This document shows positions 32,971 to 39,305 of a stretch of DNA of 39,305 nucleotides, piece by piece; the first letter of the stretch is position 1; each line of letters opens with the position of its first letter. Source of the stretch: Spirochaetales bacterium (lineage in GTDB: Bacteria > Spirochaetota > Spirochaetia > Sphaerochaetales > Sphaerochaetaceae); NCBI GenBank assembly GCA_017478205.1, contig JAFVDZ010000054.1, forward strand, positions 1 to 39,305. Reading direction: 5' to 3'. Below the pieces are notes generated by a model, which saw nothing but the letters and a program-made list of their open reading frames with translations, did not search any database and was not told the origin of the DNA. The translations under genes and the position numbers were made by a program.

Positions 32971-34245
32971 TTACTCTGCATCGACAGTCTCCCAACCAGA
33001 AGGAATACCGTTTCTTCCTGTTTCCCAGAATGTTGCGTCTGATGCTTTGATGAATTTTCCAGAAGAAGATACTCCCTCTGTCCAACTGGAGGTTGCATTT
33101 GTAGCTGTAGTAGTTGCAAGACATTCAATATAAGAGATCTTTGAACATTCAACGAACATTCCTTCGTAGCAGTCGTTGGCAAGTGTTTTAGCAGGGAGTT
33201 TTGGTGCTTTGGTAAGGCTTCGGCACCCTGCAAACATGACACTGTAACAATGATCCTGTAATGTCTCGGCTGGAAGAATTTCTGGTGCAGAAGAAAGCTC
33301 TATACAGCCATAGAACATGCCATCGTAGCAGTTTTTAGCAAGGCTGGTAGCATTGAGAGCTGGTGCTTCCAAAAGGGCTTCGCAACCATTGAACATTCTA
33401 TGGTAGCAATATTCAGTAAGCTCAGTGGCTGGTAATGCCGGTGATTTTGTTAAAGCAGTGCAGCCGTTGAACATAGCGTTATAGCAATATCCAGCAAGTT
33501 CAGTAGCAGGGAGTTTAGGTGCTTCCTTGAGGGCTTCGCAATCAGAGAACATTCCATCGTAGCAATTATTTTTTAATGTCTTTGCTGGGAGAGCTGGAGC
33601 TTTTTCAAGTGCAGTGCAACCACTGAACATCGAGCTGTAGCAATACTCAGCAATATTGGTAGCAGGGAGCGCTGGAGCCTTGTTAAGGCCTTCACATCCA
33701 TAGAACATTTCTGCGTAGCAATGAGGTGCCAGTGTCTGTGCAGGAAGGACTAGCTCCTTTGATTCATGCAGTTTTAATTTCGTATTATTCCTGAACAAGC
33801 CTTTAAATGCATATGCATATTTCTCTAGCGAAGTATTGGACTCAAAATCAGTTGATGTTATAAGGCTCATCACGTTGCCATAAACATAACAAGCAGAAGA
33901 ACAGGCAATTGAGATAGTCTTTGCTTGTGAGCTTGCATTTTCAGCTCTGTCTCCGTAAAAGCTGATGGTCTTGCCTGCTTCTACCTCAATGAAGGGCATT
34001 CCAGTGCTAGGTATTTCTTGCATGTTTCCACCATCTATAGAATATTTCATATTGGCTTCGTCTGGACCAAATCCTGAGATAGTTATTGTTACTATCAAGG
34101 AGTCGTTGCCGATGTTTTCCAGTGTCAGTGGGGTTGACTTTGCATCGAATGATGGTTTCTTTGAAGAGCTGCTGTCGTCACATGCGACAAAGCAGAATAG
34201 CATGGCCAATATTATAAGTAAGGCCGATATTAGTTTTTTCAACAT
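32971..34245 (-). CDS. BspA-like repeat lipoprotein 3 (8 repeats)
   Basis: The longest paralogue, 424 residues: lipobox FVAC, the same N domain, eight CY..MF..C repeats (one is a residue longer around EILPAETL) and the C-terminal cap (FWETGRNGIPSGWE). ATG 34245 with AGGGGA upstream is preferred over the open frame reaching 34311, which contains the promoter. Signal and linker DNA are almost identical to genes 1 and 4, as expected of recent duplicates. Confidence 0.85.
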   Translation of the reverse strand: MLKKLISALLIILAMLFCFVACDDSSSSKKPSFDAKSTPLTLENIGNDSLIVTITISGFGPDEANMKYSIDGGNMQEIPSTGMPFIEVEAGKTISFYGDRAENASSQAKTISIACSSACYVYGNVMSLITSTDFESNTSLEKYAYAFKGLFRNNTKLKLHESKELVLPAQTLAPHCYAEMFYGCEGLNKAPALPATNIAEYCYSSMFSGCTALEKAPALPAKTLKNNCYDGMFSDCEALKEAPKLPATELAGYCYNAMFNGCTALTKSPALPATELTEYCYHRMFNGCEALLEAPALNATSLAKNCYDGMFYGCIELSSAPEILPAETLQDHCYSVMFAGCRSLTKAPKLPAKTLANDCYEGMFVECSKISYIECLATTTATNATSSWTEGVSSSGKFIKASDATFWETGRNGIPSGWETVDAE

Positions 34246-34281
34246 ATTAGTTTCCCCTTTTTTGTTAAAGATACTGTCACA

Positions 34282-34310
34282 AAGATATCTTTCTATTTTC
34301 AGCCTGTACA
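34282..34310 (-). promoter_or_regulatory. promoter of repeat-lipoprotein gene 3
   Basis: On the minus strand TGTACA (34305-34310), 17 nt, TATCTT (34282-34287), with the perfect palindrome AAAGATATCTTT at 34281-34292. Same layout as at genes 1 and 4. Confidence 0.68.
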
Positions 34311-34477
34311 TGAGCTGGGGTAATTTTTCTGAGTGCCAGATAACTATTTGAACGATAAATAATTAATTGAAGGATTTTGTTGGATGATTATACGTTTTAC
34401 CTTTATTTGTCGAATGAACTATGGAAAACGGAAAGGATTTGTTCAAATGTCTTTCTGTGCCGATCTGACATAAAAAA
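34311..34477. other. non-coding spacer between repeat-lipoprotein genes 3 and 4
   Basis: No gene. Homologous by eye to 31246-31412 (the spacer upstream of gene 1), so it is part of a duplicated unit. Confidence 0.6.
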
Positions 34478-34512
34478 ACTCCCATGTTGGATCTAGTCCA
34501 TCGAATGGGAGT
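34478..34512 (-). terminator. terminator of repeat-lipoprotein gene 4
   Basis: ACTCCCAT (34478-34485) pairs with A-TGGGAGT (34505-34512), with inner TTGGA/TCCA pairing. On the minus strand it is followed by TTTTTTTATG, the strongest U-tract of the four. Confidence 0.8.
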
Positions 34513-34578
34513 GTTTTACATCTTGAATTGTTCTCCGGTCTAGTATTTGATTTTAGACCTCTTTTGCAGTGTATTTAA

Positions 34579-35532
34579 CTACATCGTCTTGATAGTCCAT
34601 GCTGTTGGAATACCATTTTCTCCGGTTTCCCAGAATGAAGCGTCTTGTGCCTTTGTGAAAGTTCCATCAGGTGAAACATATTGCAACCACGATTTTGTTG
34701 CCTCTGTATCTGTAGTTGTTGCATGACATGTAACAGAAGCAAGATTTGTGCAACCTTGGAACATCGAAGCATAGCAGTGTATAGCCAGTCTTCTAGCAGG
34801 GAGTTCTGGTGCTTCTGTGAGGGCAGAGCATCCTGTGAACATATTTTGGTAGCAACCAGCAAACAATTCATTAGCAGGTAAGCTTGGTGCAGAAACGAGT
34901 CCAGTACAGTTAGAGAACATTCCTTTGTAACAAAAAAAGGAAAGATTGGTAGCTGGAAGCTCTGGTGCCTTCGTTAGTCCGACGCATCCATAGAACATTT
35001 GGCTGTAACAGAGAGCGCTCAATTTCGTTGCAGGAAGGACTAGTTTCTTTGATTCGTGGTTCTTTATGTTATAGTTGTCTAAGAACAAGTTTAAGAACGC
35101 ATAATCATGACCTTCAAGGGATTTATTTGTTGCGAAATCAGTTGAGGTGATCAAGCTCATCACGTTGCCATATATATAGCAGTCAGTAGAACAGTCGATT
35201 GTGAAATATTTTGTTGATGCGCTTGAATTTTTTGTCCTATCCCCATAGAAACTGATTTTCTTTCCTGCTCCTACTATAATAAGTGAATCAGTTTCAGTTA
35301 TTTCGATTGCGTCTTCATTGTCGATAGAATACTTCAGTTTTACTTCCTCTAGGCTGAATCCAGTGATTGAAACTGTAACAGTCATGTCTGTGTCTCCATA
35401 GTTTTCCAGAGTCAAAGGAGTTGACTTTGCATCGAATGATGGTTTCTTTGAAGAGCTGCTGTCGTCACATGCGACAAAACAGAATAGTATGGCCATGAAT
35501 ATAAGAGAGGCCGATATTAGTTTTTTCAACAT
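34579..35532 (-). CDS. BspA-like repeat lipoprotein 4 (4 repeats)
   Basis: The shortest paralogue, 317 residues: lipobox FVAC, the same N domain, only four CY..MF..C repeats and the cap (FWETGENGIPTAWT) with an altered last few residues. ATG 35532 with AAGGGG upstream is used; the open frame to 35679 extends over the promoter. It is the outermost (5'-most) member of the array and borders the mobile-element zone. Confidence 0.85.
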   Translation of the reverse strand: MLKKLISASLIFMAILFCFVACDDSSSSKKPSFDAKSTPLTLENYGDTDMTVTVSITGFSLEEVKLKYSIDNEDAIEITETDSLIIVGAGKKISFYGDRTKNSSASTKYFTIDCSTDCYIYGNVMSLITSTDFATNKSLEGHDYAFLNLFLDNYNIKNHESKKLVLPATKLSALCYSQMFYGCVGLTKAPELPATNLSFFCYKGMFSNCTGLVSAPSLPANELFAGCYQNMFTGCSALTEAPELPARRLAIHCYASMFQGCTNLASVTCHATTTDTEATKSWLQYVSPDGTFTKAQDASFWETGENGIPTAWTIKTM

Positions 35533-35566
35533 ATTTAATTCCCCTTGTTTAAATATACTAGTCACA

Positions 35567-35595
35567 AAGATATCTTTCTCATTAACGCATGTACA
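35567..35595 (-). promoter_or_regulatory. promoter of repeat-lipoprotein gene 4
   Basis: On the minus strand TGTACA (35590-35595), 17 nt, TATCTT (35567-35572), with the palindrome AAAGATATCTTT at 35566-35577. Confidence 0.68.
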
Positions 35596-35728
35596 TGAGA
35601 TATGGGAAACTTTTAGGTTTATGATAACTAATTGAACGATAAGGAAATAAACGATGAATATTGATGGGTGATACGACACTTTCTGTTATTGTGTTGAATT
35701 ATCAAAAGTTCTCAGTTTTTACTTTTTT

Positions 35729-35806
35729 GAAAATGAAAGAATCCTCAACACCCGCAACAAAGATGTTAAGAAGAGAATGTACATGGCCATGCAGGTGGTA
35801 AAGTAG
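35729..35806 (+). pseudogene. possible C-terminal gene remnant
   Basis: The frame ENERILNTRNKDVKKRMYMAMQVVK ends at TAG 35804-35806. It has protein-like composition (basic, with a closing amphipathic stretch) but no start codon or upstream coding. It could be the tail of a decayed transposase-type gene; I cannot name it. Confidence 0.25.
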
Positions 35807-35825
35807 GGTAGAGGATATAGCAAAA

Positions 35826-35948
35826 GTGGAAACACTTACACCGATTCAGAAAGAAATAGTAACTGCACTTGAAGACGATGTGAATGCAGATGAAAATGAT
35901 ATTTCTCATATAGCCCTTTTTGAAAACGGAAGAATAAATTTGAAGTAA
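35826..35948 (+). CDS. small 40-codon ORF or remnant with a TPIQKEIVT motif
   Basis: From GTG 35826 the frame encodes V-E-T-L-TPIQKEIVTALEDDV..., ending ...NGRINLK at TAA 35946-35948. There is no clear Shine-Dalgarno. The same TPIQKEIVT start occurs in a second frame directly after the ATPase gene (37285), and the DNA is 29/30 identical there. It may be a decayed copy of a small partner gene of the ATPase. Function unknown. Confidence 0.35.
   Translation: METLTPIQKEIVTALEDDVNADENDISHIALFENGRINLK
35836..35865 (+). repeat. 30-nt direct repeat, left copy
   Basis: Begins TTACACCGATTCAGAAAG and ends AGTAACTG. It matches 37295-37324 at 29 of 30 positions, and the two copies bracket the ATPase gene. 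Confidence 0.85.
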
Positions 35949-36054
35949 TGAAAAATGGTTATGGGGGTAATATTCGTTAAAATGTAAAAATATACCTCGA
36001 TAACTTGCAAATAACGTATGTTTTACATATAATCATGTTGAAAATGAGGTGAAA

Positions 36055-37284
36055 ATGAAATATTACAAGCGCGAATCCTATTTGCAAAAAATACGTGGTT
36101 TTTACGATGAAGCAGAAATTATAAAGGTAATAACTGGAGTTCGTCGTTGCGGGAAGTCTAGCCTTATGCAAACTATTGCAGATGAAGTTTCAGAAAAAGG
36201 AATCGCTGCAGAGAATATCATCTATCTTAATCTGGATAAACGCGGATACAGAAGTGTAAAAACTCCAGAACAACTTGAAAAACTTATTGATGAAAAATCA
36301 AAGGCTTCAGGTTTAAAATATCTTTTTATTGATGAAGTTCAGAATGTTAAAGATTTTGAGGTAGTTCTAAACGAATACCGCGATGACGGTGAGTTTTCAA
36401 TTTTTATAACAGGATCAAATTCATATCTCTTAAGTGGTGAATTGATTACAAAACTGACAGGCCGCTATATTGAGTTTGAAATGTTTCCTTTGAATTTCAA
36501 TGAGTATCTCGAAATGAAAAAATTCTTTAAAAAGAATGTCAGTTCGACTCTGCTGGAAGAATTTGATAACTATCTTATTGAAGGAGGTTTTCCTAAGGCT
36601 ATTCAATTTGATTCGATTCAAGACAAGAGAACTTACATTTCCAGCGTAATTACTGAAATCTTCGAAAAAGATATTAAACGCCGTGTGAAGATAAAAAATA
36701 CATCTGTCTTTAATAAAGTTCAGCAGTACCTTATTAATAATTTTGGTTCAACAACGAGTCTCACAAATATTCTTTCAGATTTAGAAAAGTCCGGCATGAG
36801 AATTAAACGTGAGACTTTAAACCGTTATATAAAGATTCTCTGTGATTCAAAAGTTTTATATGAATGTGAACGCTTTGATTTAAAGTCCAGAAAATCAATT
36901 TCTGGAGAAAAGAAGTATTATCTCTCAGATTTAGGATTTTATTATGCTACTAATACAGATAACCGTATTAATTATGGTCCTGTTATGGAAAACCTTACAT
37001 ACATTTATGCAAGAGGCAATAATTACTTTGTTAGTGTAGGACGTATAGGAAAGTTTGAATGCGATTTTATTCTTCGCAAAAATAACAGTGATTACAGTTA
37101 TATTCAGGTATGCATGACTATGATGGCAAGTACTGAAACTGAGGAACGAGAATACAAACCTCTTGAAACAATAAAAGATAATTATCCCAAATACATTCTG
37201 ACTCGAAGCGATCCAATTCAGCATCGTAATGGCATTATTCATAAAAATATGCCAGAACTTATGAAGAACGGAGAACTCTTTTAG
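36055..37284 (+). CDS. AAA ATPase with DUF4143-type C-terminal domain
   Basis: A 409-residue protein: Walker A GVRRCGKS (28-35), Walker B YLFIDEVQN (89-97), sensor-like FITGSNSYLLSGE, the family-typical RYIEFEMFPLNFNEYLE, and a C-terminal nuclease-like DUF4143 region with FECDFILRK and YIQVCMTM (a decayed-looking PD-(D/E)XK pattern). The family is widespread, often horizontally transferred, and its function is unknown. ATG 36055 follows GAGGTG; the GTG at 36049 is an alternative. The gene is AT-rich compared with the rest of the window, which suggests transfer. A second frame starts immediately after its stop. Confidence 0.88.
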   Translation: MKYYKRESYLQKIRGFYDEAEIIKVITGVRRCGKSSLMQTIADEVSEKGIAAENIIYLNLDKRGYRSVKTPEQLEKLIDEKSKASGLKYLFIDEVQNVKDFEVVLNEYRDDGEFSIFITGSNSYLLSGELITKLTGRYIEFEMFPLNFNEYLEMKKFFKKNVSSTLLEEFDNYLIEGGFPKAIQFDSIQDKRTYISSVITEIFEKDIKRRVKIKNTSVFNKVQQYLINNFGSTTSLTNILSDLEKSGMRIKRETLNRYIKILCDSKVLYECERFDLKSRKSISGEKKYYLSDLGFYYATNTDNRINYGPVMENLTYIYARGNNYFVSVGRIGKFECDFILRKNNSDYSYIQVCMTMMASTETEEREYKPLETIKDNYPKYILTRSDPIQHRNGIIHKNMPELMKNGELF

Positions 37285-37362
37285 ATGACTGATTTTACAC
37301 CGATTCAAAAAGAAATAGTAACTGTCCTTTATGATGTGACCACATTTTGTTGGACACATTGA
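37285..37362 (+). pseudogene. 5' fragment of a gene coupled to the ATPase, cut by an IS
   Basis: ATG 37285 follows the ATPase TAG directly. The frame reads MTDFTPIQKEIVTVLYD and then runs into the end of an IS3-type remnant (about 37335), ending artificially at 37362. It shares TPIQKEIVT with the small ORF at 35826. The original gene was probably longer and co-translated with the ATPase. Confidence 0.5.
37295..37324 (+). repeat. 30-nt direct repeat, right copy
   Basis: Matches 35836-35865 with a single G-to-A difference. A shorter, imperfect inverted copy (TTACACCGAATTCAG on the minus strand) lies at 37669-37683, exactly at the broken end of the IS remnant. Confidence 0.85.
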
Positions 37363-37686
37363 TTATGCAACTAGTTTAAAGGCTTGTTTCCTGTATTGTA
37401 AAGGGGACAGGCCTTTCAGTTTGTGTTGTATTCTCTCCGCGTTGTACCATTTTATGAAGTCGTCTATTGCTGCATAAAGATTCTCGACTGACTTGTAGTC
37501 TTTCTCGTGACCGAACCAGATAGTTTTCTTGAGAGTGGAGAAGAAGGTTTCCATCTTGCTGTTGTCCAGGCAGTTTCCCTTTCTGGACATGCTCTGCGTT
37601 ATGCAGTGGTCATCCAGCTTCTTCACATAGGTCTCATGCTGGTATTGCCAGCCCTGATCGGAATTATCCTGAATTCGGTGTAACAC
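37335..37686 (-). mobile_element. truncated IS3/IS150-type element
   Basis: It comprises the 3' part of a transposase gene and an IS end that begins near 37335 (TGTGACCACATTTTG...). The 5' part of the element, with orfA and the first half of orfB, is missing. Confidence 0.7.
37363..37686 (-). pseudogene. C-terminal fragment of an IS3-family OrfB transposase
   Basis: About 100 residues of the rve/DDE domain: SDQGWQYQHETYVKKL (second Asp), QSMSRKGNCLDNSKMETFFSTLKK (catalytic Glu) and the closing WYNAERIQHKLKGLSPLQYR. The first catalytic Asp and the whole N-terminal half are absent, so it is inactive. Typical full-length OrfB is about 280-300 residues. Confidence 0.85.
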
Positions 37687-37688
37687 GG

Positions 37689-37711
37689 AAAGAGGATGGG
37701 AGAGATAAAAC
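37689..37711 (+). repeat. 23-nt direct repeat, left copy
   Basis: AAAGAGGATGGGAGAGATA followed by AAAC; matches 37906-37928 at 21 of 23 positions. The copies are 217 bp apart in an otherwise non-coding, AT-rich stretch. Confidence 0.7.
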
Positions 37712-37905
37712 CTTTATTGACTGGAACATACAAAAAACCAAAAACTTGTAATTTCGTGAAAAATACAGTGTAAAGATTTGGTATTTTCGGTATATTTTTG
37801 ACTTTAAAATAAAGATGATGATATTACTTTTATTCCTATATATATGACAATGTGCTTGTAGGTATTTCTCTTCAATTTAGAGGTGAGATAGAAAGCTGAA
37901 AAGAG
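37712..37905. other. AT-rich non-coding stretch between direct repeats
   Basis: No gene. It contains a TTGACT with AT-rich DNA downstream (about 37798) but no complete promoter and no open frame of note. Confidence 0.4.
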
Positions 37906-37928
37906 AAAGAGGATGAGAGAGATAGAAC
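37906..37928 (+). repeat. 23-nt direct repeat, right copy
   Basis: AAAGAGGATGAGAGAGATA followed by GAAC. It ends one base before the stop codon of the minus-strand gene remnant at 37930. Confidence 0.7.
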
Positions 37929-37929
37929 T

Positions 37930-38070
37930 CTAATTTAGGATCTTACATTGCCCAGACATTGCCGCATCTGATACTGGTTCATGTCTTACTATGACTTCTT
38001 CCAGCATCTTTTTCTTTTCTTCATCGCTCAGTTTCAAAAGCTGAACCTTTGGATATGGTACGTTTTTCTT
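37930..38070 (-). pseudogene. 3' remnant of an unknown gene, interrupted by the IS3 element
   Basis: On the minus strand the frame reads KKNVPYPKVQLLKLSDEEK, then a charged helix and ...DAAMSGQCKILN, ending at TAG (37930-37932). It is open up to the left end of the IS3 element (about 38050-38070), where coding is lost. Composition looks like the C terminus of a soluble protein. I do not recognise the family. Confidence 0.5.
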
Positions 38071-38116
38071 GACAGATAGTTAAGAGAATACTGTTAATGG
38101 TTACAGAGGAAGAACG

Positions 38117-38410
38117 ATGCCACGAAGAGTATTTGACAAGGATTTCAAGGTCGCTGCTGTAAAATTGATCTTGGAGGATGAAATGGATGTCAAGACTGTC
38201 TCACAGCAGCTGGATATCCACGCCAACAGTCTTTACCGATGGGTCTCCGAGTACGAGAAATACGGAAAGGAGGCTTTTCCTGGAAATGGGACAAGAATCT
38301 ATGACTACCAGGCTGAGATCCACAGGCTGAACAGAAGGAACAGAGAACTGGAAGAGGAACTTGACCTGCTAAAAAAATTCCGGGTCTTCTTGAAGAAAAA
38401 AAGCAAGTGA
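38117..38410 (+). CDS. IS3-family transposase OrfA
   Basis: A 97-residue protein with an N-terminal HTH (FDKDFKVAAVKLILEDEMDVKTVSQQLDIHANSLYRWV-type, here 6-43) that binds the inverted repeats, and a leucine-zipper-like coiled coil (about 67-90). Two A7 runs (38371-38377 and 38396-38402) near its end are candidate -1 slippage sites for making the OrfAB fusion transposase. Confidence 0.92.
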   Translation: MPRRVFDKDFKVAAVKLILEDEMDVKTVSQQLDIHANSLYRWVSEYEKYGKEAFPGNGTRIYDYQAEIHRLNRRNRELEEELDLLKKFRVFLKKKSK

Positions 38411-39267
38411 GATATGAGTTTCTTAAAAAGAATCGAGGAAACTACAATATCGAGAGGGCCTGCAGAATACTGAAAGTCTCACGAGGTGGATTCTATGAAT
38501 ATCTCAAGCGGAAACCTTCCGCACGGCAAATAGAGAATGAATACATACTTTCTCTTGTCAAGGAGATATTCGACCGTCATGAAGGAAGATATGGTGCTCT
38601 CAGAATCAGTCTGGAACTGAAAGATAAGGGTGTCATTGTCAACCGCAAGAGAGTGGCAAGACTGATGAGGGAGAATGGACTCTACGCACTGGGAACAAGT
38701 CGGCATTACAGGAACTATCACAGGAAGAACAACAATAAAGAAAAGCCAAATCTCCTGAAAAGAGTTTTCGAGTCGAATGGAAGAAACAGGATATGGCTTG
38801 GTGACATGACATATATCCCTACAAAAGAAGGATTCCTTTATCTGGCTGTCATGCTGGATGTGTTCTCCCGAAAGGTCACTGGATGGGCAATGGGAAATAG
38901 AATGACCGAGAACCTGGTCATGGATGCTCTCAGACAGGCACATGGCAAGGAGCAACCTGAAAAGGGATTCATAGTCCACACAGATCAGGGCTCCCAGTAT
39001 ACAGGGAGGAATTTCAGAGCTCTGGTCTCATCTTTGGGTGGTTGCTGCTCAAACAGTCGCAAGGGGAATCCCTATGACAATGCGATGATGGAATCATTCT
39101 ATAGGACTCTCAAGAGAGAACTCATAGATGTAAGAAAATATGAGACGAGAGAGGAAGCAATGAACGATGTCTTCAAATATATAGAGCTTTACTATAATCC
39201 AGTGAGAAGGCATTCAGGTATAGGATATATCTCCCCTCGTCAATTCGAGGAGAGATATTCACAATAA
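38407..39267 (+). CDS. IS3-family transposase OrfB (DDE integrase domain)
   Basis: A 286-residue protein with an HTH_21 region at the start (about 20-75) and a complete rve domain: first Asp in WLGDMTYI, second Asp in IVHTDQGSQYTG, Glu in NAMMESFYRTLKREL. All catalytic residues are present, so the element may be active. It starts at GTG 38407 in the -1 frame relative to OrfA, overlapping it by 4 bp. The OrfB frame is open upstream as far as 38365, consistent with production as an OrfAB fusion. Confidence 0.94.
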   Translation: MRYEFLKKNRGNYNIERACRILKVSRGGFYEYLKRKPSARQIENEYILSLVKEIFDRHEGRYGALRISLELKDKGVIVNRKRVARLMRENGLYALGTSRHYRNYHRKNNNKEKPNLLKRVFESNGRNRIWLGDMTYIPTKEGFLYLAVMLDVFSRKVTGWAMGNRMTENLVMDALRQAHGKEQPEKGFIVHTDQGSQYTGRNFRALVSSLGGCCSNSRKGNPYDNAMMESFYRTLKRELIDVRKYETREEAMNDVFKYIELYYNPVRRHSGIGYISPRQFEERYSQ

Positions 39268-39305
39268 TCTCTTAACTTTGTGTCAAGAAATGCTGGACAA
39301 GTCCA

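Larger units (their letters stand above)
38068..39287 (+). mobile_element. intact IS3-family insertion sequence
   Basis: Imperfect inverted repeats: left CTTGACAGATAGTTAAGAGA from 38068, right (reverse-complemented) CTTGACACAAAGTTAAGAGA ending at 39287. They agree at about 22 of 27 positions over the longer stretch. Two overlapping reading frames lie inside. Similarity may extend outward a few bases (TTTCTTGACA on both sides), and the right end may run to the last base of the window (…GGACAAGTCCA). Exact termini and target-site duplication are therefore unresolved. Confidence 0.8.

Noticed and set aside
29990-35532. The regular 78-nt repeats of the array as a CRISPR array.
   Set aside because: The repeats are in-frame coding units within four protein genes, not short repeats with unique spacers, and no cas gene is present.

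Overview
The window reads as a spirochaete chromosome fragment, probably from the Sphaerochaeta/Spirochaetaceae side and possibly gut-associated. This is inferred from gene content and protein style, not from a marker gene. The signs are at least ten predicted lipoproteins with short spirochaete-type lipoboxes, an LpoB/LPP20 lipoprotein operon, a solute-binding protein whose signal ends in a VFAGG-type SPase I site, NADP-type GdhA, DUF1846, a LonB-like protease and BspA-like repeat lipoproteins. Gene density is high up to about 30 kb and drops in the accessory right end.

Layout. 1-2 kb: the tail of a possible outer-membrane beta-barrel gene, a lipoprotein gene broken by a frameshift, and a CotH-kinase lipoprotein. 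2-9 kb: housekeeping genes in tightly packed, partly convergent pairs: a MATE exporter (-), rsmI and a TrmH-type methyltransferase (+), a LonB-like protease (-), and a coupled trio Nif3-like / lspA / beta-propeller glycosidase-like (+). 9-9.5 kb is non-coding and holds two hairpin terminators. 9.5-12.5 kb: DUF1846 and gdhA (-). 12.8-16.3 kb: a four-gene lipoprotein operon (LpoB-like, COG3014-like, two LPP20-like). 16.6-21.5 kb: a complete five-gene peptide/nickel/metallophore-type ABC importer, bracketed by two terminators with related stems. 21.7-23.5 kb: thrS without a TGS domain. 23.7-29.8 kb: a LacI-regulated operon of periplasmic binding protein, double permease, ATPase and sugar-isomerase-like TIM barrel, with two visible LacI-type operators.

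30-35.6 kb is the most distinctive part. Four tandem, same-strand genes each encode a lipoprotein built from a 26-residue repeat (CY..MF..C...L..AP.LPA..L) in 7, 6, 8 and 4 copies. Each gene has its own related terminator. Three share one promoter architecture (TGTACA-N17-TATCTT) embedded in an AAAGATATCTT(T) palindrome. Sequence sharing between the copies suggests repeated duplication and gene conversion.

35.7-39.3 kb is an AT-rich, mobile-element-scarred zone. It holds an AAA/DUF4143 ATPase flanked by 30-nt near-identical direct repeats that encode the same peptide start, a truncated IS3/IS150-type transposase, a gene remnant, and an intact IS3-family element that runs to the end of the window.

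Together the window combines envelope biogenesis (lspA and its many lipoprotein clients, LpoB-type factors), nutrient import (two ABC systems with different regulation) and a variable surface-lipoprotein array next to mobile DNA. All start sites were checked against Shine-Dalgarno position; several differ from the longest open frame.
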